A DNA stretch of 64,000 bases from Psoroptes ovis (Eukaryota > Arthropoda > Arachnida > Sarcoptiformes > Psoroptidae), in NCBI GenBank assembly GCA_002943765.1, contig PQWQ01000013.1:744001-808000 (forward strand), in the 5' to 3' direction. The position numbers were made by a program, and so were the translations under genes. Shown here piece by piece: positions 35,101 through 55,359 of this stretch. The notes beneath the pieces are model-generated. The model did no database searches and was not told the DNA's origin. It saw only the letters and a program-made list of their open reading frames with translations. Positions within the stretch are counted from its first letter, which is position 1; every line of letters begins with the position of its first letter.

Positions 35101-37743
35101 GATACAACTTTTGTCATCGGTGAAATGACTGGAAATGTTGAAGAAAAGATATTTTCATTTGAAAATATGTCAAATGCATCAGTTGCTGCTGATGTTCGAG
35201 TTGTCCAAGTTGTTATTGGTGAAATAATTAGCTTTTTGACATATCAAAAACTTTTTTTTCATCGCAATTATCAATTTTCATCAATTTTCGATGATAATAA
35301 TTTCAAACGAGTTAATCATTGAAATTATTAAAATGAAGACTGAGTTTGAAAATTGAATTTTTTTTTTTCGGGCAATCCACACTCATCGATGCTTATACTT
35401 GCTTTCTTATACTCATATTTGTACTCGGACATTGACAACTTTGTGCTAAATTCCCTGAGGTGATTGAGATTTGATTTTCAAGGGTTTTTTCGAATTTATT
35501 GAATTTTTTTGTGTATTTTCTCTGGTTGACAATTTGAGAAATTGAAAATTGCTGATTAAGGTCTCAAAAAGATGGTCACTGATTTTGTTATGTTGATTAG
35601 TCTAAAATTTAAAAAGTAAAATCCATACTTGTATAACATATTACAAGTTGTACTATTTGAGATAATTTCATACTTTTAGCGATTACCATTATTTCAAATA
35701 TTACATATTTCATGAAAGGGAAAAAATCGAAATGAAATGAAATGAAAATGGATTGAATTTCCCCGAGATAGTGCTTGATAATGTTCAATTGAGATAATGC
35801 CCACCGCACCCCTTTCAATTGGACACTTGATTAGTTGACAAGTGGCTGGATTTTCTTGTTCGATCGATTTTAGGGTGTTTGAATCAGTGAAAAAATTGTA
35901 TAAAGCTCGAGAATCCTTGAATTTATCCTTGAAAATAAATTTCAAAACCACCCTAAAGGTCCCCGCCGCCAATTACCATAAATTAAAAATTGATTAGTGT
36001 TAATTGAAATTATTGTTAATACCATTATTATTATTATTATCATTACTAATATTATGCACTATAAATTATTGAAATTGTTTAAGGTCAGCAGATAAAATTA
36101 AAATTGAAAAAAACTCTTTCTCACGTTAATCATCATCGCTGGTCAAATCGCGTTAACATAAATTTTTGATTTGTTTTTATGGATTGTTGACCTAAAAATT
36201 ATTCATACACTTTTTTGACCAAATGCGTGGACCAAAAAAAATCGATAAAATAACCGAAAAATCAACAATTATTCGAGATATAATCATTTATGATTTATGT
36301 TTTATTTGTTTTATATCTTTAAATTATTTGTTTTTTTTCCGAAAATTTCTCTACGAAACTTTTGATTGGATCGATATTTGAAAATAAAATGACCCAAAGA
36401 ATTTCCGAATTTTTTCGCCTCAAAAAATCCTCTCGCCTGAGAAAAAAAAAATGAAAATTTTACTTTGAAATGAATGAATTTCGATTTCTTAAAATTTTTT
36501 TCAAAGAATTTTGAAATTATTCCTAGCATCTCTCTTAATGAAAGTTATTAAGAAATATGGAATAAGAGGGCGGAGCTTCTTTCGATTCTTGAAGACACAA
36601 AAGAAAACAAAAAACAAGAAAAACACTGAAAAAAACCAAGAAAAAAAGGCGTGGTCAATAAAAAAAATTCATTTTTTCACTGATGCTGCTCTTGATTTTG
36701 TATGTTTTTTTAAACTCATTCAATAAAAAAATAACGAATAAGATTAGGCTCCACCTCCAAACGGGTTTTTTTTTTCACCAATTATTACTCATAAGTCACT
36801 GAACTGCTCACTGAACACCGAAAAAAAAACCGAAATAAAAAACAAACATCACAAAAAAATGATCCTGCAACATCTAGTAGTAGTGGAACCGTTATTTTCA
36901 ATATTTTTGGGCAAAAAAATCAAAAATAAAATTAAAAAATATCAAGGGGCTGGTCCTAAAAAATTATACAAACCAATGATGTGAGATGGCCATTCTATCG
37001 ATAAAAAACACCCCTTCCCTAAAATCGAAAAAAACATCTTTTTATATTTTGTTTGTTTATTTTTATTGTTCTGTTGTACCACAGAACAAAAAATTAAATA
37101 AAATTTGATTCGATGCCTTTCTTTCAAAGTGATTCGAATCAGTTTTCATTTGATTTTTAACGTTTTTTTTTTGTTCTCGTTTGTTCGTCGGCTGGCAACC
37201 AACAGTAAGAACATGTAAAAATCCAAAAAAATACGAGAAAAAACTTCACCAGAAAAAACATCCAAAAAAACATTTCAGTCTTTATTCAGTGATTCGATGT
37301 GATGTTTCAAATCCAGTTTTTTATTTTTTGCTTTTGTTTTTTCTTGGAATTTTTTTTTCAATTTGTAACTTGGTGTTTTTTTTTTTTTTTTTTTTTTTGG
37401 TTGAAATTCGGTAAAATTTCTTCGAGTTTTTTTTTAGTTTGAAACGAGAAAACTTCCAAGAGAAAGTTTTCAGAAGAATCAAATCGAATCAGATCAACGG
37501 TTGGCAAAGTTTTAAAGGTAAGCAAAATTGATTTGAATTACTTTAAATTAGTTGAAATTGAATTGATTTGTATCAGATTGAATGATGCTGATGACGATGA
37601 TGATGCGCCATTGAAGAATTGTTTTGATTTGGTTTTGGAAAATTAGATTTGATTTAGTTTTCGGGCTGATTCAGAACATTACCAATTTGTCAAATTACTA
37701 CAATTCGTCATTGAATGAATCGATCAAATCATGGTTGAATTAT

Positions 37744-37765
37744 TTTTCGGGAAATTTCCCGAAAA
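37744..37765. repeat. 22-bp perfect palindrome
   Basis: Centred between 37754 and 37755, with arms TTTTCGGGAAA and TTTCCCGAAAA. It lies about 230 bp after the putative hunchback 5' UTR donor and 23 bp left of the mariner-type hairpin. It could bind a dimeric regulator or be incidental. Confidence 0.5.
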
Positions 37766-37788
37766 TTTTCTCGCAGAAAAAGTTTTAT

Positions 37789-37860
37789 ATTAGGTCGTTG
37801 CATAAATTTTCTCAAAGCCATAGCATTAGATTTTGGAAAAAATTTTTGCAACGACCTAAT
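37789..37860. mobile_element. 72-bp mariner-type miniature hairpin
   Basis: Perfect 14-bp terminal inverted repeats, ATTAGGTCGTTGCA and TGCAACGACCTAAT, which extend with one mismatch to about 21 bp. TTAGGTC-type termini are typical of mariner elements. Only about 30 bp of unrelated sequence separates the arms. The left flank has TA but the right flank does not, so the TA duplication is not clean. Confidence 0.65.
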
Positions 37861-40800
37861 GATTTCATTTGGATTTTCGAATTTTATTTTTAAACTTCAT
37901 GCTTTGATGAATTACTATTATTATAATCATCGAAACATCAGATTTTTTTTCTCGATTCAATCATACGTACAGAAAAACCTTTGTTTTTGCATCAATCACA
38001 AAGATTTATCAATCAAAATTCAGAATTCATTCGGAAAAAAGGTAAAAGTAGAAGATTTTGAGTATAATAAGATCCTGATAACCAGAATTTTAAGTTTTAA
38101 TTTTTGTTTTTTGAAAAACTAAATCGATCATAGTATCATGATGACAATTCGAGGCTCACTGCTTCATCGCGTCCACTCAGGTTCATATTAGGTACTTATC
38201 ACCTCTTCTCAAGCTTTCACCAAGTCGAACTCAGGTTTTCATTCAGTAAGGTTAGATTAGATTTGATCGAAAACTGATGAAAATAAATTTCAATTCATTC
38301 AAATTCAAATGGATCGATTCGATCAATTCGATCCATTTTCAATTTCACTATTTTTCAATTTGTTTATTGCACAAATAACTTGCGTAATATTTCGCTAATA
38401 ATCATTCATTTAGATTCGAAATTACTCATTACTCATATTACAATCATCGATCATAATAATTGTCAGCAATTTTTTCAATAATTCAATGATTAATTCTGAT
38501 TTCACAAAAACTGCCACGATCAATCGATAACCCTTTTTGAACGAAAATGGAATCGTTCGATTTGATTCGATTTGTTTACCAATGAACGAATAAACAAATA
38601 AAAAAAATCCTCAAAATTCAAAACAAGCGCATACAGTTCAATGAATATTGATTGCACACATTCAATGAGGCTGTAGGCTAGTAATCAACACCTAAAATAT
38701 TGGCTGATAATCTCTCATTTTTGCACATTAATTAACAGTGTTCAAGGATTTTTTTCGGTGCTTTTAGTTGACCAGTAAGCGCAGCTTTTTTTTCGGGCCT
38801 TTGACCAGCCAATTTGATCGAATTTTGTGATCAAATGAAAAAAAAATCCAAAAAAATCCTACGTTGTACGTGGACTAAGCTCGTGGCTAGTTTCAATTGG
38901 ACAAATCCATTGAATACAAAAATATTTTAGTTTCAAATGAAATAGGTTTGAGCCAGATGTGTTCGAATACTCAGCGAGTGAAACAAAAAAAAAACCCTTT
39001 GATAACTTACATAGATCTGAATGGACAGTGTCCATTCTTGAATGGTCCAAAAAATGAAATAAATTCAATGATTAAACATATTATTCTCGAAAAAATAATA
39101 ATACTCATATTACATCGAATCAAAAATATACGATCATCAAGGATATATCTTCAGGGATTTACGGTCACATATCAATTAAAATCAAATAATTCTTAGAGCA
39201 AAAATAAACTTGAAATCAAATTCGTTTCATTATTACCGCTATTATCATTTGATTATCTAAAAACAAATATTAATATCGAAATCCATACATTTAGATATGA
39301 ATATATAAATATCTACACGTATATTCGTGTATAAATCGGATCATTATTTTTATTATTGCTATGGGCGTGTGTGTGTGTGTATTCAACGGGGTAAACCATA
39401 ATAATGATGATAAAATATAATAAAAGTAATAATAATTTTAATGACTCAGATGTTTAATTTGGTCAATTTTTTATGATTATTATTATTTCATTCTTATCAT
39501 TTATTTCGGTCTAAATTTGACCGAAAATATTTCACTGGACGAAACCAAATACCAAAAAAAAGATTGAAATTTGTCATTGGCCCGGTTACGGGCCATACAT
39601 TCATTCAATGACCAATGAAATTCATCCTGTGATTATTTGCTTGGTTTGTTTGTTCGGCGCTTTTTTTGTTTGTTTGGTCGAATCCTTTTCATATGGTCTA
39701 TTTTAAATTATTTGACACAAAACTTTCATTCGAAGAAACAAAAAACCGATTCAAACAAATCATAATCCTGTATGCTTTATGAATTCATGAATCTCAAAGC
39801 TTCACTAAAATGTCAAAGGTCTTCGGGTTGATGATGAAGAGAAACAAATTGACAAAGAATATGATGAACAACAACAACAATGATGAAGAATTTTGTACAT
39901 TTCATAAGAATGAAATGAGAAAAAAATCCACGAATAAAGTAACAAAAAAAAATTCACAAATAAAATGATGCAAATGTTCATCTCAACCAAAGTAATTAAA
40001 GCTATTTTTAGATTTTTTAAGATTTACTATGATTTTTTATTATTTATTCATTCATTCATTATGTTTATTTATTTATTCGTTTATTTCATGTTTGACAACA
40101 ACAGCACAGAACAGATACAAAACAACCAGCTTACACTGAGATACACTCAACAACGACCAAAACATATAACATCCTTTAAGTATTTTTTGTGTTTTGGATT
40201 TGAAGGAATTCAAAAATTTGAAACATTTTGTCAAAACATCTTCGACACACATGACCTTTGACACAATGTAATTTCTTAGCTTCTTTGCTTAAAAATTCTT
40301 CAAAATTGAAATTTGCCAAAATTTAATTATGAAAATTTCTATCATTGAAGATGCTCACAGAGGGTTTATTGGCCTGATGATTGAATGATTGGCCAATAGG
40401 GTTGTCTACGGTATAAGTTGGTATTATGCATGAAAAAAATAATTATAAGCCTTTATCATTGAATAATATTGATAATGAAAACGGTTATTCATGAGTAGTG
40501 TAATAAATAATTTTGTCATCATTATTTCATTTTCATTGTTGTCGTGGATTGTTTGACCTTTCTCCAACTAATTTTGTGGAAAAAACCGAACAAATTTGTT
40601 CGGTATGCACGCGCAACTTATTCAAATTTATCAATTTTCATTTGTGAAAATGTGAATATGAACGTGTCACAATTGAAATAAACAATTTTCGTGCATACAT
40701 TAATAAATCATTTTATCATCATCATTTGACCTTTGGTCAATAAATTGTTCATGTTTTTTATGGCGAATCAGAGAATCACGAATTTGATGAATGGATTTAT

Positions 40801-43800
40801 TTTTGAATTTTTTCAAATTTTTTTTCAAAAAATTTTTTAGATTTTTACCCATTTGAAAATTCGAGTTTAAAATTACGTCTATTTTGGCCTAAAATTGAAA
40901 AAAACCAAAACACAGATGTTTACCATATGGTCATTTGAAAAATCAATGACAATTTTTGTTTAGTACTAAACAACAAAAGCAAGGATTGTAGGCATTTGTG
41001 AAACGCAAGCGCGTGCAGCTTTAACTCAAATTTCAAACGAAAAGCGAAAGTTTTGAAGTTTTAATAGTCTTCTACATAGTCGACGATATCAAATACAGTA
41101 GCCATTTTTTGACTTGAGATGCTTTGACTGAAAAATGTTGTAAATAATAATCATCATTAAATGATGATGAGTTGTGGTGGTCGTCGTAAGAAGCAGTGAA
41201 ATTCAAAGTCAAATAAACAAACACGTGTCATACTTTGACCTCATTTTTTATGAAAAAATTTCTGAAGAAATTTTTCACCAGAAATGAATCAAAGATGCTT
41301 TTTTGATGATGATTTTTTTATTGTTTGCCATTGCAAAAGCAAACAAACAAAGAAAATGGTAGATTATGGACAAATAAAGTGTTTTTTGAAGTGATGATGC
41401 ACTTACTAATGCACACGCATTCATTTCAATTGAGCATTCGAATCAATAATTGAATCAACAATTCTTTCGAGCCAACATCTGCATTTGTCGTCTGCGATGT
41501 GCTTTGATGACAACTTGGAATAATTTTTGAAGAAAAAAATTGAATCAATGAAAACAAATGATGACTACCATCAGCAGCATCATCATTCGACATTGGCAAT
41601 GATAATAATTTGTTTTAAATTTAGACTTGAGATTATTCAAATAATTCGAATCTATTCGTATATTGTTTACAAGTCTACAAGGACAACAAACAGGGTTGTT
41701 GTCTTCGTTTGATCAATTTTTGTGCCGAGAATTTTTCAATGGTTATGACCAATTTTTTGGCTGATCTTCGGTGTAAATAATGATTATATGGTCAGTGCGT
41801 CATATAACGAATAGTTTGTCGCAACCAGTTGCTACAAATTGAAGGATTTTCTATTGTCTTTCAGCTGAACCTGGAGCAGTATGTGAACAGCGGTGAGGAC
41901 ACGTGTAAATTATTGGTCAGAAAAATTTATAAAATTGATAACGGTCATTTTTATTTTGTGGCCAATTGAATTGCACCAAAATTAAAATAAAACTAATTTA
42001 TTGGTTGGTCATTGTAATTATAGATCAAAAGCAAATTTGTTTTTTGACGATCAACAATTGTGGTTCATCAAAATTTATGATAATTATCATTCGAATTTTT
42101 ATTAGTTTTGATATTATTGTCCATATACCACAATACTGTTCAATTACAATTAATACCCAAAGGGCTCAATTTGTTGATTTATTATCGACATTTGAATATC
42201 CATATTCATATATTCATGTGAAACATACGAATAAATATATTTGTCGAAGCTCTTGGAGGTCAACTGGTTATTTTATGAAATTTTTACATTTTACACAGTT
42301 CGATATAATATCTTAAACGGCAGTTTATGCAGAGACAAATGCATACGCGCGCGCACACAATGCCATAATCACAATCATCGTGATGATAATAATTGAAGCA
42401 GCTGGTCGCTTTCGAGGCTAAAATCTAAATGAAAATTTATGACCAAATATTTATTGGAGCAACAAGTTTTATTCAGTTTGAATTGAATAAAACTGGCACG
42501 TGCCATAACAATGCCAACAAAATACGCGATTGACCTTTTTGGCTTATAGCTAAGGGGTCAAAACAAAAGTTTCGATGGTGAACAACAGCAACGTTGACAA
42601 CAGGTTAATTTTACATTCAAACCACTACAATAACGACAACAACAACGATTCGATGACCTTTAAAATAGGTGACAGATTGTCACTATGAATGCAATAAGGA
42701 TAAAATACATTGACATTTATTTATTTTTTCGAGATTTTTTTTCTTTTACTTCTGATCATCATAAACAGTCATTGAACTTCTCTAATCATTTTTTTTTTTT
42801 TTTTTTTTTTTTTGAAATTCTAAGAAGTAAAAAATTGAATTTTTTTCAATTTTTTTTTGTGAAAATCAAAGAATCTTCAATGAATTTAAAAGAAAAAATT
42901 CTTGATTTATTACATCAAATTAACCATTCTTCAATTCTACCATTCTTATTAAACATCTTCGTTGTTTTGTTATTTTTTCAAAAAAAAAAAAAAAAAAAAA
43001 ACGAGAATTACTATTGAATTTGGCGTTCGAGAATCAAAATGAAATTAATGAAAAAATTGAATGAAAATTTTGTTTGTTAAATTGCCAATGGAAATGTATT
43101 TGAAGTATGAATTCTTGAAAAATTCTCAATTCTCTAAAAAAACAAAATAAAAGATCCAAACCAGATTCACCGATTCAGACTTTGAATTCAAAGTCTTCAA
43201 TCAAATCATCGAAAACTTAAAAAAACACAATTCAAACTGTGAATTAGTCAAAAATTGTATGTTATGTGTGTATTGATATTATTGTATGTTGTTGAATGGC
43301 TACAAATAAATGTGTATGAGTGTGTGTGGCAAATCACACATCCAACCGAGAGATGTTTTTTTTTCTGGTTGAAAAGTTGATTTAAATCAATTCCGAATTG
43401 ATTTAGTTTATATTTTTTGTGCTTTGTACAAAAAATACAATATTTTAAATTGAAATCAAAATCAACACAAAATAGAAAAATGACACTTGAATTTTGTATA
43501 GTATTTAGAATAAAAATAAAATATATTCAACATTGTTTGTTTGATTGATTTAAACAAACATTGTTTCAATTGTTCATAGAGGAGCACATCTTCGGTTGAA
43601 ATTCTGTTTCAAATGAACGTTTCAATGAATAATCAAATTTCTTTGATCGGAAATTTTTTCACCGAAATTATTTTTGATTTGTATATGCCAAATTCCGATT
43701 CAATTTCCGATTTTTATTGTTAGTGATGTTTAATGATCATGCATTGAATTGATGTATCATAGACATGGAGATCGGAAGTTTGGGAAGTTTAAATTGTTAT

Positions 43801-44190
43801 TGTTGGTTTGTTATAATGTTTTGGTAAATTGTTCTTGAATCAATTACTAGAAATCAATGATCGATCAATCAATCAATCGAGATTCGAACACAAAATCAAC
43901 ACTTCAAAATTAAAAAGCAAGCAAATTATAAACAAATGAATGTTGGTGGCTTTTTCTCTTCAACGGATGAATTCTGGTCAAAATGTTTTGTCGGCAAGAT
44001 GATCAATGACCAGCAGCAAAATTGTTACTTTGAACATGTGTGAAAATTTTCTCAGCAGATTTTGTTGATCTTGTTTGCCATAATTGATACAATTTTTTCT
44101 CCAATACAATTTCATTTAACATGAATTTATTTTTTATTTTCATTTTTCACAGATCATTGAATTGTTTTTGAGTGAAACAAAAAAGAAAAA

Positions 44191-47100
44191 ATGTCAAATT
44201 TCGGCAATCAACATCGTTATCGTTCGATAAACAATGGTCAATGGTCATTATTGGCTTCGAATAATAATAATAATGACAATAATAATGATAATTATTCATC
44301 AACACAACCAGCTACAAGTACAACAATGGATGTGGATGATAATGATAATAATAATCCAATTATTACCGATTTAATATCATTATATTCACCATTCACACAA
44401 CCATCCTCAATAATTAATAAAATTAATGACAATGATACGACCTTGCAACAGCAACCGCAACCACAACCAACGGATTTTCATTCCATGTTGTTGATGGCAG
44501 CGATGCATCATCAACAGCAACAATCATCATCAGAAATGAATATGATTTCACCATCTAATCAAACAATTGAACATAATCGTTTATCAACATTTTCATGTGT
44601 ATCACCACCAACATCGACCAATTCATTGACATATCAAAATCCCATACTTATGATGCGTATGATGATGATGGGTAGTGATGCAGGCAATTCTACGACGACA
44701 ACATCATTTTTAGATAAATTGACACTATCGAAAAATTCATCAGAATCAGTGAATAATCTCACAGCTAAAGAAGAGATTGTTGAAACATGTTCGACAACTG
44801 AATCAATGACACCGGTGATTGAAGAACCATCAACAACAACGACGACAATCACAAAGAAGTGTGAGTCACAATCAAAAAAATCAAAATTCAACAAAAAACG
44901 TATCACGAATGGAAAATCGCCCTCATATGTGAAGAAAAATTCATCAAATAAGATTAAATCATATTCAATAAATCGTCGTCTTGTTGAATCAACTGTTGTA
45001 TCACCATCATCGACAACAACATCTTCAACAATGAAAACAATTAAAAATGAAAATAGTTTATCAAAGAATCCAACATATCGTTGTCATTTATGTCCGTATA
45101 CTGGAGATTCAAAATTACAATTTAATGCACACATGAATACACATTTTGATCATCGTTGTCCACATTGTGATTATACATCACGTACTGAAGGTAGATTAAA
45201 AAGACATATACGAGATTTCCATTCAGAAACGCCACCAGAAACATGGTCAGGTGATGGCGATGATATTGTTGAACAATTTCTTGATGAATCAATCGATTTA
45301 GAAGATGCTGAATTGATATTTGATCAAGAAGATTTAGAAATGCAAGCAGGTGGCAATGGACCAAATCCAGCACGTAATCGTAAATATCGCTGTAAACAAT
45401 GTGGTTTTATTGCATTGGACAAGCATAGCTTTTGGGAACATACAAAAGATCATATCAAAATGGATCGAATGCTATCATGTCCTAAATGTAATTTTGTTAC
45501 TGAATATAAACATCATTTAGAATATCATTTACGGAATCATTTCGGTTCAAAACCATTCAAATGTGGCAAATGTAATTATAGCTGTGTAAATAAATCAATG
45601 CTAAACTCACATATGAAATCACATTCAAACATTTATCAATATCGTTGTGATGATTGTACATATGCAACTAAATATTGTCATAGTCTTAAGCTACATTTAC
45701 GCAAATATAAACATCGTCCTGCATGTGTATTGAATTTGGATGGAACACCTAATCCATATCCAGTTATTGATGTTTATGGTACCAGGCGTGGACCAAGGCC
45801 AAAAAAATTTCTATCATCATCATCTGCAACAACATTGCCATCATCATCAACAAAAACAACCTTACCGATTACAACGTTAACAAAATCAAAATTAATAAGA
45901 TGTAATACTAATACTAATAATGATACAAATGATAATAATGATTTGATTAAAATTGACAAATTAAAAGCATTGTCAAATGAAAATATAAAATTTGAAAATA
46001 CAAAAATGAAAATTGAAACAAATGTTAAAGATTTAAATGATATCAACAACAATAACAATACAAATAAATCCGAAAATCAAATTGATGATGTAAATCTGCA
46101 AGAAACACAACAAATATCATCATTATTACGTTGTAATTATTGTCAATTTCAAACTGAATCAAAAACAGATTTTAGTAATCATCTATTGAATCATGTAATA
46201 AAAGAAAAATTATTATTACTTAATAATAAACGTAAACAATTGCAGCAACAACGTAAACAGCAACAGCTACAACAGCAGCAACAAGAACAGCAGAAAAAAT
46301 CTTTAACGATCAATAAAAATGAAACAAATGTTGTTGATCATAATAAAAAAATGATGGACAAATGTATAAAATCAAATAAATTTCTGGATAATCATCAAAT
46401 TCTTGATCTTAGTAAACAGGATCAATCCGAAAATCCAGAACAACAACATCATCATCAACATCAGGATAATATTGATCAATCATTTTCATCATTATTACAA
46501 AGTATTATGCAACAACAGCAACAACAACAACAACAAAATGATCAATCGGAACAAAAAACTGTGAATGATATTAATATTATAATGGATAATGATACAAATA
46601 ATCATAATCAAATAAACAATAAAAAGAAACGTAAAGGACAAGCAAGAAAGCTTTTGTTGAAATCGAATCAATTTACTAAAAATGAAAAATCAATTTTGTT
46701 CCATTCAGAATTCGATAATAATGATGATAAACAATCAGCGATGATGGTCGAAAAACAAATAAAATCAAATCAATTATCAAACGTTATGAATGATGATGAT
46801 AATGTGGATGAATCGAAAATAATGGCCAGAATCGAAGGCAAAGAACAGTTAGAGGCAAATGACAAAACAGTAGATGATAATATCGAAACAGAACCAGAAC
46901 AAAATGAAAAAATTATCGACTATGATTGCGATTTAAAACCAGCATTATTAGATGTTTTAAATGATTTATCCATTATACAGCCATTAATACAATCACAATT
47001 AACCAACAATAATAATAATAATAATACGAATAACAATAATAATAATAATTTACTTCAAATGTTAATTCAATTATTATCAAACAATAATGATTCTATTGTA

Positions 47101-47601
47101 CCTTTTTCATCTTCATCATCATCATTATCAGCAATCACAACAGTACCAATTAGATCAAAAAGTTTAGCAACGATTGATGATAGCATTTCATTGTCATCAT
47201 CATCATCATCATTGAATATTAAATCATCAATTTTACCTTCCTCTTCTTCAGCATCAGCAAAGACTGCCATAACAAAATCATCATCGCCGACAACATCGAC
47301 AATAAATAGTGATGAATCTAGTCAAAATCAAATCATTGATTGTTGTGTGAAAGCAGCATCATCATCATGTTCCACCATAAATGAAAATAATAATAACAAT
47401 ACTGACAGAGCATCAACGATGATGATGATGGCATCCAACAATGAACATTCAATCGATGAACATGGCGTTTTAATAAATAATGATAATCATAATATTAATA
47501 ATAATAATCAAAATAATGTAAACAATTTAATAACTAAAATGCATTCAGTTACATTTTTAATGCAAGAAATATTGTTAGAAATGTGGTCGATCAAAAAATG
47601 A
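44191..47601 (+). CDS. hb: Hunchback C2H2 zinc-finger transcription factor
   Basis: Single coding exon of 1136 codons, with an acceptor just upstream at 44152 in the 5' UTR. Two ancestral N-terminal fingers lie near residues 296-343 ([28 protein letters not shown]). The four diagnostic hunchback fingers lie near residues 400-512, with [55 protein letters not shown], followed by the C-box [20 protein letters not shown]. One more finger ([19 protein letters not shown]) is near residue 645. The rest is Asn, Gln, Ser and Asp repeats. The C-terminal Ikaros-like finger pair that mediates dimerisation in other hunchback proteins is not found. Hunchback patterns the anterior body and later specifies early neuroblast identity. 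Regulation probably sits in the upstream desert. Confidence 0.95.
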   Translation: MSNFGNQHRYRSINNGQWSLLASNNNNNDNNNDNYSSTQPATSTTMDVDDNDNNNPIITDLISLYSPFTQPSSIINKINDNDTTLQQQPQPQPTDFHSMLLMAAMHHQQQQSSSEMNMISPSNQTIEHNRLSTFSCVSPPTSTNSLTYQNPILMMRMMMMGSDAGNSTTTTSFLDKLTLSKNSSESVNNLTAKEEIVETCSTTESMTPVIEEPSTTTTTITKKCESQSKKSKFNKKRITNGKSPSYVKKNSSNKIKSYSINRRLVESTVVSPSSTTTSSTMKTIKNENSLSKNPTYRCHLCPYTGDSKLQFNAHMNTHFDHRCPHCDYTSRTEGRLKRHIRDFHSETPPETWSGDGDDIVEQFLDESIDLEDAELIFDQEDLEMQAGGNGPNPARNRKYRCKQCGFIALDKHSFWEHTKDHIKMDRMLSCPKCNFVTEYKHHLEYHLRNHFGSKPFKCGKCNYSCVNKSMLNSHMKSHSNIYQYRCDDCTYATKYCHSLKLHLRKYKHRPACVLNLDGTPNPYPVIDVYGTRRGPRPKKFLSSSSATTLPSSSTKTTLPITTLTKSKLIRCNTNTNNDTNDNNDLIKIDKLKALSNENIKFENTKMKIETNVKDLNDINNNNNTNKSENQIDDVNLQETQQISSLLRCNYCQFQTESKTDFSNHLLNHVIKEKLLLLNNKRKQLQQQRKQQQLQQQQQEQQKKSLTINKNETNVVDHNKKMMDKCIKSNKFLDNHQILDLSKQDQSENPEQQHHHQHQDNIDQSFSSLLQSIMQQQQQQQQQNDQSEQKTVNDINIIMDNDTNNHNQINNKKKRKGQARKLLLKSNQFTKNEKSILFHSEFDNNDDKQSAMMVEKQIKSNQLSNVMNDDDNVDESKIMARIEGKEQLEANDKTVDDNIETEPEQNEKIIDYDCDLKPALLDVLNDLSIIQPLIQSQLTNNNNNNNTNNNNNNNLLQMLIQLLSNNNDSIVPFSSSSSSLSAITTVPIRSKSLATIDDSISLSSSSSSLNIKSSILPSSSSASAKTAITKSSSPTTSTINSDESSQNQIIDCCVKAASSSCSTINENNNNNTDRASTMMMMASNNEHSIDEHGVLINNDNHNINNNNQNNVNNLITKMHSVTFLMQEILLEMWSIKK

Positions 47602-48349
47602 ACATTTTAGGCTTACCATTATTATTGATATTAGAAATTCATATTAATTTCCTCTTTTTTCTTAATTTTTTTTTCATTCATTTTTTTTCACGAGAATATT
47701 TCAAACAAAATAAAAAACGGAATTTGTAAACAAAACTAAATTTCAAATTCGAAAGCACAAATCATTTTTTTGAGGAAAATTTTTAAATTTTTGAACATTT
47801 TGGGATGTTTTCGAAGATTTTTTGCTGATTTCTAATATCTTTGTTGCATAATCATCAATTTTAACTTGTTTAGTTTCATTTTGATTTGTATTATTGCTGA
47901 TAATCATGAAAAATTATGAAATTAAGAAATGAAATGAAATGAAATAAAAATGATTATTTTTGAATATTTCGAAAAATCAAAATTTAGAATTTTGAAAATC
48001 GAATCAAGACACTTCGTGAGCGCCATCTTCCGACTGGAATTAAAAGTTGTAGATTTTAAAAAATTTGAAAATTTTTTAATTTTTTTCCTCCAAATTAATT
48101 TCAAGCAAAATTAAACCCTTTGATTACAATTTTTTGAAAGAAGAAAGAAATGAGCAAAATCGTTTTTGTTTTTTATTTTTGTACAATGATTAGATGATTA
48201 GATGATGATGGTGATGATTGATCCTATTGATTTACCCAAATAAATAATACAAGACCCTATTGAATCCGAAGAATCTAATGAATACGATAAGGAATTCAGT
48301 GAATGATTGAGACATTGTTGATCAATTAATTAATCGATTGATTAATTAA
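47602..48349. other. Intergenic, converging 3' ends
   Basis: 748 nt between hunchback and the protease stop codon. AT-rich with no ORF supported; 3' UTRs of both genes are expected. Confidence 0.5.

Positions 48350-55359
<7,010 letters not shown>

Larger units (their letters stand above)
29106..44150. promoter_or_regulatory. Fifteen-kilobase gene desert upstream of hunchback, likely cis-regulatory
   Basis: No ORF here has splice partners or recognisable sequence. Composition is more mixed than in other gaps, with poly-A/T tracts (37380-37400, 42790-42811, 42979-43000), CA/GT runs and many short motifs. Repeated motifs include CACGTG (at least eight between 30820 and 42502) and TGTCAAAGGTC or TGACCTTT (several between 31672 and 42661). 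A possible 5' UTR exon ends at a good donor, AAAG|GTAAGC, at 37517, and an acceptor (TTTTTCACAG) lies at 44143-44152, 38 bases before the hunchback ATG. The simplest reading is one long 5' UTR intron plus enhancers of hunchback. Confidence 0.45.

Noticed and set aside
37744..37765. Palindrome as a pair of STAT sites (TTCnnnGAA)
   Set aside because: The spacing is two bases rather than three, so it does not fit the STAT consensus; kept only as a palindrome.
42685..43017. 110-codon Phe/Lys-rich ORF
   Set aside because: Built from long poly-T and poly-A tracts; no real coding signal.
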